Shown here: positions 23,884 through 35,100 of the stretch, in pieces | Position numbering within the stretch: position 1 is the first letter of the stretch | Layout of the letters: each line of letters starts with the position of its first letter | DNA from: Armillaria gallica | Taxonomy: Eukaryota > Basidiomycota > Agaricomycetes > Agaricales > Physalacriaceae | NCBI GenBank assembly: GCA_037576215.1 | Contig: JBANDB010000019.1 | Span: 1,061,501-1,125,500, forward strand | DNA: 64,000 nucleotides | Direction of reading: 5' to 3' | Made by a program: the position numbers and the translations under genes | Notes under the pieces: generated by a model | What the model was told of the DNA's origin: nothing | Seen by the model: the letters and a program-made list of their open reading frames with translations, nothing else | Databases searched by the model: none

Positions 23884-24165
23884 TCAGTTGAATAGGCCAA
23901 GATGGAATACAACAGCTGATGAGCCTTGTTCTCTAGTCAGCCAGGAGTAGCAAAGAAGCACATAGTAGTGGCAGCATGGGATTCCTAGGTTTATTCTCAT
24001 CATGCAATCACAAAGGGTATGCCCCATGTCAAGGACAGCAATAAAATGGATGGACTCAGATGCGTAGTAGGCAATCTTGAATAACCCTGAGCATAACCAT
24101 CCACATGTAGCAATAAGATGGAGAAAGTATTTTGTAGACAGCTTGATGTCATCATTTTCAAACAT
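23884..24165 (-). pseudogene. MULE SWIM zinc-finger fragment
   Basis: The 93-codon fragment contains HTLCDCMMRINLGIPCCHYY, fitting the SWIM pattern C-x-C-x(n)-C-x-H (24012-23968). One expected residue before the last His is Cys rather than the more common Arg. SWIM domains typically follow the catalytic core of MULE transposases. Confidence 0.7.
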
Positions 24166-24550
24166 ATTGAGAAGATTCTGTAAAAGATAGTATATAATCA
24201 GCTACTGTGGACTTCTTGCTTCCAGTGAACATCATTCATCTCTGATGCATTGATGAGACAAGTCACTTCATCTTCTGCTAGGGCATGATGTACCAGAGAG
24301 GGTGCCTCAGGTATGTTCAGAACAACAAGGGCATCCTATGAAGCTATCAGTACATGTTATAGTATGAGCCATACAGTGGATCACCAACCCAATGTGTATG
24401 ACCTGCTGGAAGAGGTACCTATTTGACATTGTAGAACATGGAATGCTCCATTTGTTTGTATGATTTTTGAACAGCATAGGAGACACAGTTTCCCTGAATC
24501 AACATCAATGGTTCTGCAAATAACACATCTGTAGCCGAAGGGTGTTGTGC

Positions 24551-25168
24551 TCATGTTGTCTGAATTGATTGTGAGCCACTTAAGATGCTCTGATAGCATG
24601 TAGATACATACCTGTCAAATGTGTAGGGTTTCCTTGTCATCTTGCCTCTCTGTTCTCTTGATAAGCCCCATGACAAGATCAAAGAGCATTGTCTTGATAT
24701 TACCAATGCCCTTGTTAACTCTATTCTCACTCTCCACACAACCTGATGTATGGACACCACATGTAAATCATGTAGATATTGAGTACCATGCCCATTGTTC
24801 ATGATTAGGCCATAACTTGCAGTCAAGATAAGATGCTGCTCCTGGATAATCAGCTAGAAGCTATTGCCAGGCAACTTTAAATACCTCTGGTCATATCATG
24901 TAATACATACTCCAAAATGCCTCATGGAATGGCTAAAGAAGAGGACCAAGCACTGGTGCAACATGTGTAATGATATTACCATCAAGATGATGGAGACATC
25001 GTCCATGAAATGTGATCTTGGTTGAGGATGATGGGATACTGCTGAGAGAAGACCACCATCATAGTCTGAAAAGAATGATCGGTTGAAATGGGATGGAAGC
25101 ATGGAGAAAAGATGGTTCAGAGCCCACTCATGCTCTTCTGATGTCTCACTTGAATGCAGTGAATACAC
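24551..25168 (-). pseudogene. MULE transposase core fragment
   Basis: The fragment 25168-24896 contains SEEHEWALNHLFSMLPSHFN, then FFSDYDGGLLSAVSHHPQP and HFMDD. This resembles the central part of the MULE DDE domain, with a Trp-x-Leu helix, then the acidic strand followed by a small-residue helix and HxxDD. The fragment 24826-24551 continues the C-terminal helix-rich part. Stops and frameshifts separate the two. Which Asp residues are catalytic cannot be fixed without an alignment. Confidence 0.6.
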
Positions 25169-25639
25169 AATGTTTCATGTCAAGAAAAAGTGGTCAATGC
25201 AGACAAAGATATTCAATGGAAGATTATACTGATTTCATCGCAGAGCAATGTTGTTGATAACAACATCGCTAAATCATCGACCCAATTCCACCTGTGTTGG
25301 TGTCATAAAGAATAGTCGACAAAACTCTTTTGTAACAGTGTTGATCTCAAAATGTACCACCCAGCGATCATCAGCGGCTTTTAACTTGGTCAATCTCTAA
25401 ACAACGGCAACTATGTCTCTGCCAAGGTTTTGTACAGCATTATGAGCTTCATGGCGAGAGAGATTCATAAAATTTGCAATCTGACAAAGTGATAACGGAT
25501 GATCAGGGAAACATGAAAGAAGAAGTGTTGCAATGTCAGAGTGAGTGAGTGTTTTGAGTGGTACCAGAGTTTGTACTATCTCTTTCTGAGCTTCCGATGG
25601 AGGGTTGTAGATGGGAAGGTTGTTGTTATAAGTGGTTGG

Positions 25640-26445
25640 ATGATTATGGATGAGGTCAACAGATGCGAAGTGGAATGTACCTAATTCTGCAGAGCATCCT
25701 GTACATTTACTTTTGCCTTTTTGGAAGTCTGAAGGATCAATGCTATTTTTATGAGAAGACTGAGGGCTTCCATGACAGTTGCATCGAATTTGAAGTCACT
25801 TAATGACTCCTAAAACAAATGAGAATGGAATAAGAATGATATTGATATGAGCTTACCTGTAGTACAGTCACAAACACTTTCAGCCTTCTTCCAGACATAT
25901 CCACTTTGCTGTTCATAGGAATAGACATAATGCAGTGCTGCCTCAAGTGTATTGAACATCATTGCCTGCAGTAGCTGCTGTGGATCTAAAGGCACACTTG
26001 TTGGTTTGGATGGTGATCTGCTCTCTGAACAAGGTACAGTAGGGGCGTATTTTGGTAATGAATGGGAAGATCTGGACAAGGAAGTCTGCTTTGATGGTGT
26101 GGATAGGTTGTTGTCAAGAGCTAAGTTTGAATCTGGCTCTGAATCCATGTCTGATCCATAATTCTCATCATCAGCAAGGAGTTTGTTGGCATTCTTCAGT
26201 ACAAGATCTTTAGCTACAGGCATAGAAGCATCAAAGAATGAATCATAGCTGTTGGGTGTGGGGAAAGACTCCTGGGCCTGGCCGAGTTGTTGGACTGTGA
26301 CAAGCAACACCAAATTTGTGGATGTGAATTCATCTGCTAAAGACTGGGGTAGCATTGATTTTATATGCAATATCATCAAATATATCATTAACTCACCAAG
26401 CTGTGCACCTTCAAGCGGCTGCATTTCTGTTGAACACTTTGACAA
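25640..26445 (-). pseudogene. FAR1-like zinc-finger region of the MULE
   Basis: The first exon part includes a Ser/Pro-rich linker and MFNTLEAALHYVYSYEQQSG followed by YVWKKAESVCDC. It is followed by an intron (donor GTAAGC near 25850, acceptor TTTTAG near 25808). After the intron come IRCNCHG, then CTGCSAELGTF and LIHNHP, giving the C-x2-C...H-x-H pattern of FAR1/WRKY-GCM1 zinc fingers. An in-frame TGA directly after the intron stands where Arg (CGA) is expected. It is a DNA-binding domain by family knowledge. Confidence 0.6.
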
Positions 26446-27905
26446 TGTGCTTGAAGAATCATGCTCATCCAGGCATAACGAAACTGTTGTGACTCACTCC
26501 AAGTCCACAAAGGCAGGTCATGATCAAGAAAAGATGTGATTGCTGAAAGAGCTGTAACTCCACAAGAGCTGCTTACCTGGCAACTGCAAGGAAATAGGAA
26601 GAATATCTTCCCACCACTGATCCTGGATCTCAGTGACATTCCCAAAGAGCCACTGGACTTTATGGCACATATTGTCATTGGTTTCCCATTCCAGAGAATC
26701 ACTATGAAAGATAACACAGTCCTTCAGTGAGATTAAACAAGGCACCCAATGAATGCCATGCTTATTATACACAAAAGCGAGATATGTAGGAGGATTTTGT
26801 AGGAGAAGATCACATAGCAGTCAGAATCATTTTGTGAACTTCTGATGTTCAAAAGCAAGGCTGAGCTCCTGGTGAAAGAAAGTAGGAAGAATGTGGATGG
26901 AATTTGGTAATGTAGCATTGAGCAATGACTCAAATAAGTGAGCACATGTATCAAGAATACTTTCATCAAGCCATGTCTCACCTCAAAGTTCATGAAGCAT
27001 GGAGAGTGTGAGTGTCACCAACAATGGAAAGCCTTGCAGTGGAGTATTAATGTGACATGAGAGCAATAACTTGTAGTCATCTGGCAAAAGAATCCCCAAG
27101 GTCTCAATAGCATTTAATGCCACTTTTATATGTCCAACATGCTCCTGGAGACTAAGACAGTTATGCCAGAGTCATACCAGACTGTAGTGAACTGTGTAGA
27201 CATCTCCTACATGTTGTATGATGTTAGATAAACCCAAAATACTTTCATGACAACAGAACGAACCATTATATTCCAGAACAACTGCATGAAACCTAACTTT
27301 ATACTGCTGCTCCTGGTCACCAAGAAATATTTGTATGTCTTCGCCACAAGGAATGAATGCACCAAGAAGCTGGAAATTGATAGAAGATGCTGATGGAACA
27401 GTTTTTGACCATCCGACAAGGCGGACAGTGTTGGGAAGTAAGACCAAGGGCAAGAAAAGACTTGAACACTGATCAACAATGAGCAAGATGATGAACCCCA
27501 CTGAAAAGGGCATGTCATTTAAGGATGCCTCATAAACAGAGTATGAGTCATTACGAGCTGGAAGCTTAGACACAGTAGACAAGGGAGAAGATTCAATATT
27601 AATGATGATCATGTCTGTATGTGATAGATCAGGTTACATATTGAGCTGGCAAGGAATCAAGCGTACCTTCTGTATGCATATCTTCATGAACCAGATCTTT
27701 GGCCTATGTAGAAGCAACATCTAAGCTTAGGCCTGGGCTGTAACCATGGGAAGTCGAAGTACAATCCTTTGTTTCCCCATTGGCAGTAGAGGAAGACAGG
27801 CAACTCATAACTAGTGATTTGTTTGGGTGATAGGGATAGTGCAGGCAAGGCCAGAGAGATAATATGAAGCAAGAGAGACATTTTCAACCTTTTATTCCAT
27901 GACAT
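26388..27905 (-). pseudogene. Ulp1-like (C48) cysteine peptidase part of the MULE unit
   Basis: The N-terminal part 27905-27172 has no known motif. Further on, YLAFVYNKHGIHWVP holds the candidate catalytic His (codon at 26749-26751). DSL in VIFHSDSL gives the candidate Asp (26698-26700). SSSCGVTALSAI carries the candidate Cys (26562-26564). The order His, Asp, Cys and the spacing fit Ulp1/C48 peptidases. A one- or two-base frameshift lies between the QLPGKQ stretch and the Cys motif. Stops also interrupt 26773-27170. The product would cleave SUMO-like modifiers if intact, by analogy only. Confidence 0.65.
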
Positions 27906-28756
27906 CTACTGACTAGAGCCATTTATATTCTGACAAATTCCTGAGATACTGGTCTATTCTTGCAATATCATGCTCTAGTTGCTCAAGTATTGGTTCAATC
28001 AAGAGATTAATTGGAGGCTAGAGCACTGAAAAATCTGAATTTGATTAGACAAACAATGCAAGCTTTAATCACAATGCATATCTGACCCTCCAGTGCCATA
28101 GAGAAAAAAAATTAGTCATGGTACACCAAGTGCCACAGACAGCCCATCTATCCTTCATATTGTTTAAATCAAGTCCAGAGTCCTAGCTCATTATCAATGT
28201 AGGGTCAGAGCTGCCACATTGGACTACACATCAAAAATTCTTTATCCTGGTCTATCACTTATCATTGTCCACCACTGCATTATGCAAAAAGGCTATAAGA
28301 GGCCAAGGATACATGAGTTCAATCATTGGCACCATAAGATGGAGAGTGAACAAAACAGAGCGAGACGTGGCAGAACATGGCAAATCAGGAAGCCAATGAC
28401 ATCATCATATAAACCCTGTTAGACTAGTGTTTCCCACAATGTTTGTGTCTGAGATTTTCTCAAACACAAACCTCTCATCGCTATCTGAAACAGTGAGCAA
28501 AAGAAGCTTGCCAAAACAATGGCTCATTCAGCAGCAGAGAGAGAGACAGAAGGATATTTATTCTTGGTCATCACTCATACAGAGTAGAGCCGATGAAAGA
28601 TGTGGAGAAGTGGTGCCAGTGGACTATAGATGATAGTGTGCACTCTGATGGTATCTAAGAGGTCTCAGGGAGCTGCATTGAAATAACGCCTCTGCAACCA
28701 TACCTGTGCCTAAAGGGGAGACACTTATGTAATTAATGCCCAGGGAAGCCAAATAG
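27906..28756. other. no gene recognised
   Basis: Between the MULE unit and repeat X copy 2 there are only short, unconvincing reading frames and AT-rich sequence. The outer terminus of the MULE would be expected here, but I found no inverted repeat partner on the other side. Confidence 0.4.
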
Positions 28757-29245
28757 ATTTATTCTTTATAAATAGTGTAATTATGAGATACTTAGTAATA
28801 TGATAAGGCCTTAGCTTTGTAAAAACCATAGGGAACATATGGTCCTTTGTCTTCTAAAGTCACAGCAACTTATCGACATTGCCATGTATGGGTGAACACT
28901 GTATGGGTTTATTGAGTGATGAGCAGATTATTAGGTGCTGTGTAACTGCAGATTATCAAGCTACAGTCATTGTGCTGAAGAGTACATATGGGTCAACATT
29001 TTCTTGAGAGCTTGTCATTGTAACAGCTTTAGTAAACATGGTCTGTAGTTGCTATAGCTGCAATTGTTGTAGCTTGGAGGGTACTCACGTCTATCATGTT
29101 ATTTTCATTAAGTGATCAATGGGCACGTCAACTAGGTGCTTCTGAGTGATGCAGCAATTCTGTTTTAAGATGATTGTCGATCAAAGGTGCCTTGCCATGA
29201 TGAACTATGGCAATTATGACATATAATGAGATGGGATGGATAAAA
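28757..29245. repeat. repeat X, copy 2
   Basis: Direct repeat of 19464-19912 in the same orientation. It ends close to the start of the Penelope-like fragment. Similarity fades after GATGGGATGGATA at about 29230-29243. Confidence 0.6.
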
Positions 29246-29289
29246 AAGCACATGAGGAGTGATTGCCATAGGGTGAAAGTGGTATTGCT

Positions 29290-30327
29290 ATGTGTGCAAT
29301 CACTGGTTTACTGAACAGGTACTGGTTCGAACGACAACTGAACTTAACGAATGATCTGGATATACCATTCTACAGAAGGTATATCAACGATTGCCTGGCT
29401 ATTGTGCACACTTCCACCGAGTCAGAAGTGCTTGCTAAAATTACAAAAGTCAAGTTTGACGGATGCAAGATAGAGTGGGCAGTGAGCCAACACCACCATG
29501 AATTTCTGGACATGATGATTTACATTGATGACAAAAACGCAATACAACACATGCCTTATTGAAAGAGCCGCTCCCACCAAGAAAGAATCCCATGGGTTTC
29601 ATTTCACCCTCTCATGATAAAACATGGAATGTTTATTGGGGAAATGTCCCGGTTAGCAACACTAAGTAGTAAAATGTCACACTACGACGATGCAATTCAC
29701 AATTTAATTGTGCTCTACATCACGCGTGGCTATCCCACAGATCTTTGTCATAAATGGACACGAGAAAACTTTACAGAACAATGGTCTAATCGTCTCAGGG
29801 TGACACCTGTTAAAGATGGAGAGGATGATGGTGTTCTAGTACTCAAATCCAAATACAATACTGCATGGGACTTCTTTTCTGCACGAGAATTAGGAAATTC
29901 CATTATAAATACCTGGCACAGTCACATCGAACAGATCGACTGCTTGCGGACTGCACCACTAAATAGTGCCGTCCTCTTTAGACAAATCCCACTGGACAAG
30001 GTCCCCTCTGAGCTAAGCTTGGAGGTTCAGACCCCTGGAGGGCCCAAGGAGATTCCTAACATTAGAAAAATAAGTATTCTTAACTGACGAATGATTGTAT
30101 CCAAACGCAGGACATGCAATCTATTCAACTTAACCAACCTTTGGAAAAGAACAGTTCTCCTTTGTCTGGATGAAGATGTACTCAATCCAGGATACCAATC
30201 ACCCGATTCTGAGGAGTCTGTTGCTAGTGACTCCTCCAATAGAATGGATGTGGACCTGAATATCTTGATCCAAATGAATCAGGTGTTAGCCCCCACTGCT
30301 CTGTGGCATCTGGGTGCAATGGTATGA
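29290..30327 (+). pseudogene. Penelope-like (Coprina-like) reverse transcriptase remnant
   Basis: The plus-strand frame 29290-29562 contains FYRRYINDCLAIV and HHHEFLDMMIYID, that is the RT catalytic strand and the following FLD motif of Penelope-like elements. The frame continues after a stop with IPWVSFHPL (about 29596-29622), GEMSRLATLS and YITRGYP, as in the PLE thumb. The second Asp-position of YIDD is kept but the first is Asn (29386-29388), consistent with a G-to-A change. The N-terminal RT motifs are absent, and so is any GIY-YIG endonuclease, so this is a 5'-truncated remnant. A C-terminal tail continues at 30091-30327. Endonuclease-lacking PLEs of basidiomycetes (Coprina) are known to sit at telomeres. 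Confidence 0.65.
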
Positions 30328-31345
30328 TTGCAGGTAGTTCGCTGCAGTTCTGCGCACTGTCATCTTCATGGGTGGCCACTGTCATTGGGACTCCCTTTCT
30401 GCCCTCACCCACATTTGGGAAGTTGCCTCATATGGCAGGGTTCTTCACTGGTAGGTGGGGTACTGACTTAGCAATCTAAATGTATGCGTCTGTGGCTAGA
30501 CACTTGTAGTCCTCTGCCAGTATTCAGATACTATACCAGTGGGTAAGCAAACCCTGATTCTACTACAGACTATTCTCGATCACAAGACTATTTATGTAGG
30601 AACTTATTAAACGTCAATCTTCATGATGTGTTGAGGCTGGTGTGTCCAGCTGGCAGGCTAACCCTAACCCTCCTGTAAGTTCTGCCTTAGCAATAAGGCA
30701 CAGCATTCAACTAAGCAAATTTATTGACTTAGAACCTAACACTAACCAACCAAACCTAACTGACCTGGCCTGACTGGACCGAACCAATGGAGCTAGGCTC
30801 ACTTAATGACAAAATGCCACCACCCCTCAGGGGCGGGCTTAGTTAACAACGGAATTAACCAAAGGATCTCGGCCCTTGGGCCAACCTCCGCTTCTCGGAG
30901 ATGGCTAATCTTGCCTGAGTCACATGGCCTTCAGCCACATCAGTGATCATATAATCGGACTGGTATACCGATGATCATGTGATGGTTATCTTATCTTATC
31001 AATAATTTAATATTAAAAAGCCGAACAACTTAATTTATTATAGTGTGGCACATGGACCACACCTTTAACAAGGCATTGCCGAGCGTCATCCTTGAGGCTG
31101 CTGTGTAAACATCACTGAGAGCCAATGGCTATTGTCTCTCATGTCTTGGCAACATGTGACAAATGGTCCCTGAAGAGTTTTAAAAGCGAAATGGGGTAGG
31201 ATGGCTTAATCTTCATCCCCTGTTGGACCTCAGTTTCGCTCTCACAGCAAGCTCAAGAACCCACTTTGGTGAGTTCTCTTGCTATTATGATACCTGTGAT
31301 CTCCGATCGCACCCCCCTCCCAATGCCTTCAGCGAAGGTTGGGGG
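30328..31345. other. intergenic, with telomeric tract
   Basis: No coding sequence recognised. The stretch contains one telomeric tract (30658-30671) and a degenerate CTAAC/CCTAAC-rich stretch near 30728-30755. It also contains an imperfect inverted repeat around 30940-30982 (TGATCAT..ATCGG...CCGAT..GATCAT). Confidence 0.4.
30658..30671 (+). repeat. interstitial telomeric repeat (CCCTAA type)
   Basis: CTAACCCTAACCCT on the plus strand, a little over two units of the TTAGGG repeat used by most filamentous fungi. It lies 330 bp after the Penelope-like remnant. Confidence 0.6.
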
Positions 31346-31361
31346 CTAACCCTAACCCTAA
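31346..31361 (+). repeat. second interstitial telomeric repeat
   Basis: CTAACCCTAACCCTAA, 2.7 units, preceded by GGGGG and sharing GGCTAACCCTAACCCT with the tract at 30658. It lies at the 3' end of the unknown minus-strand gene. Confidence 0.6.
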
Positions 31362-31379
31362 GGCCTTCCATTTCAATCG

Positions 31380-34187
31380 TCTTTCTCGTCTTCCTCATGA
31401 TCATCTGGCCCATGGTCGCTCCCATCACTGCTTCTATCATCCTCTCTGTGAGGTGGTGGAGGTGCTGGTCGAATTTCATCAATCCTCTTCCCCAAAACCA
31501 GGTGCAATGTGTTGTCAAACCGGAGCTTTTTTTTGTAATGGGGATTCATGGCTATCCTTATAGCATGTTCATTCCTGGTGGGTGGTGTCTCTCAAGCAGG
31601 CCATTGCCAATAAACACATTTGACAGATCCGGCTTTGTAGTCAACCTGGTGCTCTTTTTGAGTATACAGAAACCATGCCCAGCTGTGCATCTCTTTTTGC
31701 ACCTGGCTAACAACAAGCCTAGCATGTTCAGAATCAGAAATATGATCCCGGTACTTGCCAAAGGTAGTCCATCCCTCGTTACTATGGTAGCCTTGTGCCT
31801 TTGCAGTCAATTGGACTTGATGATGGGGAAAGGTCAGTTGGATGGTCTGAGTCCAAGAAGACGGTTGTGGATCGACCCATGCAGCAGGAAAGTAGGCTCC
31901 AAGGTTGAGATCCTTGAAGGTATCTGGTGTGCAGAGTTCACGATCATTCTGTAAAATCTTGCAGTAAGAGGGGCCTTGGTTTCATCTGTTGCCAATGGAC
32001 TGCATGACACCACAGATAGTATCATTTACAATGTGTGCCAACATCTCCGACATTCAACGAGTTTCCTCCTCTGGTTCCTCCAGTTCTGACACACTCAGAT
32101 CCTCACCCATGTCATAGGGCCGGTCATTGACAGGGTAGTCCAAGCATATTAAGCATCCCTGAGGTGCTGCAGATGTGGCTCCTGAACGAGTTGGACCCCT
32201 TGGGCGAGGGATATGGTTCAGGTGTGGCAGTTGAGTGTTTGGACATCTCACACCAGACATCTCCCCCAGGGAATGTTTATCAAGGTAGAAATCCCAGCTC
32301 ATCTTTTGAAGCTGAGTCCAGGTATTTTTTTGGAAGCGTGGACATGAGGTCTCAGGGGGTAATGCAAGATTCCAGACCCATAAAGCCCCATCCCAAATCA
32401 TAGGTGCGTTCAGCTCCCTATCTTGGTCTCGGTGTGGTTTCAGAAGAGGATATATTCCGATGCCTTCACCTTTGGGGACATCAGTGCATGAGAGGACCAA
32501 GTCTTCATCAGCTCCCCATGGCTGATCGAATGCAAGCATAGCATTGAAACACCATATTATATAAAGAGTAGCCATCACAGCTTGCACCTTGGCCCACTTT
32601 GGCTCCTGGCCTCGAGTGGTTTGCCAAGCAAGGACCTGGCAAAATCCCTGCACTCAGAAGTACTTGTAACCCCTTCATATGGTGGAATGAGTTGATTGGA
32701 ACCACATGAAATGACAGCAATACATACCAGATGATACTAACCTCATGAAGAGTCACAAATGAATGGACACATTGTCCTGTGATCCCATTAAACACTTTGG
32801 CTGCTTCCATGTATGAGACTCTTGCTTCAATTCTAGTAATAATGTCCATCTCTATACTCTCGGTGAAGGCTTGACAAGTGGACTGGATGAAGGGGGGTGT
32901 GGAACCTCAATATGTCTCTCCCTCCTGAAAAAGCACATGGGATGGTTTTTGATATATGGTGAACTTCTTTGATGAAGGGTGTGCAACCAAAGCCTTGTTG
33001 GAAGTATATATTTGCATGAATACAGCCTGATGTGCTCCAGTACCTTCAGGGTAGGAAATGCGACAACCTGAGGCCTCACCTAAAAGTGCAAATGGCTGTC
33101 ACAGGTAGCCCTTGAAATCATGTGTGGCTAGGGTATCGGCTGTGTGTTGGGGGATACCAAACACTGCTGAAATAAAGGCTGCATGCTGAGAAGTGCATGA
33201 GAGAACTGCAGCCTTGTGTTGTCCTATCTCCAATGCAGTGTCAACATAGGCAATGTCACCAAGAGCGGCATCAGGAGGTAAAATTTCGCCTAGGAACTCC
33301 TCTAGAAGCGCTTCTGAGGTGTTCAGAAAGTTGCCGTTTTCTAGAGGATGATGTTTTAATTCCTTTAGTCCTCGGCACTCAACATAGTATAAAGCATTCC
33401 TGGTCCACAGCTTGCTTCCCTCACCATTGAGGATTTCCAGCAGGAACTCGAGGAATTGATGTGTGGCATGTGCTGGTAGATTCACATGATGGACCTGTGC
33501 CCTTTTCTGTGACTGTCCTACAGGATTGGCACATAGCATAGCTGATTCTCAGGTCACAGGATGTTCATGGCTGCTCAATCGGTCTGCTCTCTGATGTGCC
33601 TGAGTGACTGCTGAGTAGAGATGAGATCGTTCTTCTGTGCTGAGTAAAGAGTTACGACAGCCTGCATGGTACAGTTTAGGAAACATAATGCAGATCTTTG
33701 AATTGACACCAAAGTGGAGGAGGCAGCTATTTGGAATCTGGTGGGGTTTGTAGCAAGAATCATCAGGTGTCTATCATGAACTTCAATAACCAGAAGTTCT
33801 AGGAGAAAGAAAGACACTATATACCTGAAAGTTATATTCAAAATGCACATCCTTGGAGAGATTGTGATAGTCATCTTGGGCGATAGCTGAAAGTTTGGCT
33901 TCACCCATGTACGGGGCATGTGTATAAATGCCGAGATATGAGTCATAGTCTTTGCAGAGATCTCCTGTCTGGACTTGACCAGCATTGGAATTCTGCATTA
34001 TATCAATGCCAAAACACTGATAGTCTGACATTCCTTTTACTGCCATTTCAACAAATATTTCCATTGGATTAGAGTTTTCCTCTTCATTTTGAAGCGTAGC
34101 TCCATATGCATTCTGCAGCAACTGGACATATTCAGTAAGACTGTGGACAGTGCCAGGATGAATCCCATTGTTCCACATAGAGGGCAT
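31380..34187 (-). pseudogene. decayed multi-exon gene of unknown function
   Basis: ATG at 34187 begins MPSMWNNGIHPGTVHSLTEY. The first exon runs to about 33830 and includes DYQCFGIDIMQNSNAG. Later blocks include SYPEGTGAHQAVFMQIYTS and FTIYQKPSHVLF at about 32940-33050, and WDGALWVWNLALPP and KMSWDFYLDKHS at about 32260-32420. The last block has GYHSNEGWTTFGKYRDHISD, MHSWAWFLYTQKEH, and an acidic tail with HREDDRSSDGSDHG and EEDEKDD near 31385-31440. Phase changes at GT..AG boundaries (for example near 33830 and 32670-32750) fit introns. A few stops remain, so the gene is probably dead. No known domain was recognised. Its many aromatic, well ordered blocks suggest a real protein family, possibly transposon-linked. 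Confidence 0.6.
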
Positions 34188-34247
34188 GGCTCAGATAGTG
34201 GAGAGGGGGAGGGAAAAAACTGACAGTGGGACTTTTGGATGCTTGGA

Positions 34248-34257
34248 CCTTTATATA
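34248..34257 (-). promoter_or_regulatory. TATA-like box of the unknown gene
   Basis: The minus strand reads TATATAAAGG 61 to 70 bases upstream of the ATG at 34187. Position and sequence fit a fungal core promoter. Confidence 0.45.
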
Positions 34258-34610
34258 CAGGTTCGATATTTGTTTATCCAAGCCCTGTTATACATGTAAA
34301 TAAACAAATAGATACCATGTGACTGATGACCCTACCCTTCCCTTACAGTATATTCTTTATTCTTTGGCACATGATTTTTCTAGATTTTTAATGTTTCAGT
34401 TTGTTGGTTTGACTTTCTTGATTGTGATTTTGTTGAATTTCTTCAATGTGTTTGTGTGGAAGGCATTCACATTCAAAAATAAAATGCAAATGCATACATA
34501 AAAAGTAAAGACAAAATTGAATCTGATGCTTCTCTTAGTACATATTCTTCAAGTCAGAGCTATCTAAGACATACAGTGAAAATGTCAGGTGACTGTGGTC
34601 TTCTCTGTCA
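34258..34610. other. AT-rich spacer, no gene
   Basis: AT-rich sequence between the promoter of the unknown gene and the 60-bp repeat array. It holds only a short chance reading frame. Confidence 0.4.
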
Positions 34611-35100
34611 GTGGCCCGAATATGGTGCCATGAACACCCACACACAAAGAATTTGTGGCATCTACTCTCTGTGGCCCATATATGGTGCCATAGATGACGA
34701 TGCATGAAGCGTACAAGGTATGTGATGCCTGTGGCCCAAATATGGTGCCATGAACACCCACACACAACAAATATGTGGCGTCTACTCTCTGTGGCCCATA
34801 TATGGTGCCATAGATGACGATGCAGTAGGCATACGAGATACATGTTACTTGCAGCCCAAATATGGTGCCATGCATATCTACACACAATGAATATGTGTCG
34901 TCTACTCTCTGTGGCCTACATATAGTGCCATAGACGATGATGGATGAGGCGTAGGAGGTATGTGATGCCTGTGGCCCAAATATGGTGCCATGAACACCCA
35001 CACACAAAGAATTTGCAGCATGTACTCTATTTGGCCCACTATGGGGCCATAGATGATGATGGAGGAGTTGTATATGGTATCTTCTATCTATGATGGTGCC
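34611..35100. repeat. 60-bp minisatellite organised as 120-bp dimers
   Basis: About eight 60-bp units follow in exact register. Units starting at 34621, 34741, 34861 and 34981 are one type (TATGGTGCCATGAACACCCA). Units at 34681, 34801 and 34921 are the other (TATGGTGCCATAGATGACGA). Each unit carries a small hairpin TGGCCC-N6-GGTGCCA. On the minus strand the array lies within a frame open over 34585-35190 that encodes alternating 20-residue repeats (HGTIFGPQASHT and YGTIYGPQRVDAT). This is notable in a region full of stops, but the length being a multiple of three makes this easy. It may be the outer part of the repeat cluster of the transposon at 36.9 kb. Confidence 0.85.

Larger units (their letters stand above)
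23256..27905 (-). mobile_element. MULE-type DNA transposon remnant with Ulp1-like peptidase
   Basis: A run of minus-strand coding fragments in one direction forms a recognisable order: Ulp1-like cysteine peptidase (27905-26388), FAR1-like zinc-finger DNA-binding region (26060-25640), MULE transposase core (25170-24550), SWIM zinc finger (23968-24012) and a CCHC knuckle (23271-23312). At least one spliceosomal intron is visible (GTAAGC...TTTTAG, about 25807-25850). The fragments carry stops and frameshifts throughout. Terminal inverted repeats were not found, so the true ends are unknown. Ulp1-MULE combinations are known from plant KI-MULEs. The fungal case here rests on the order of fragments and needs a homology search. 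Confidence 0.7.

Noticed and set aside
31223..31954. 243-codon plus-strand frame
   Set aside because: It runs antisense to the better supported minus-strand exons of the unknown gene and has no recognisable features.
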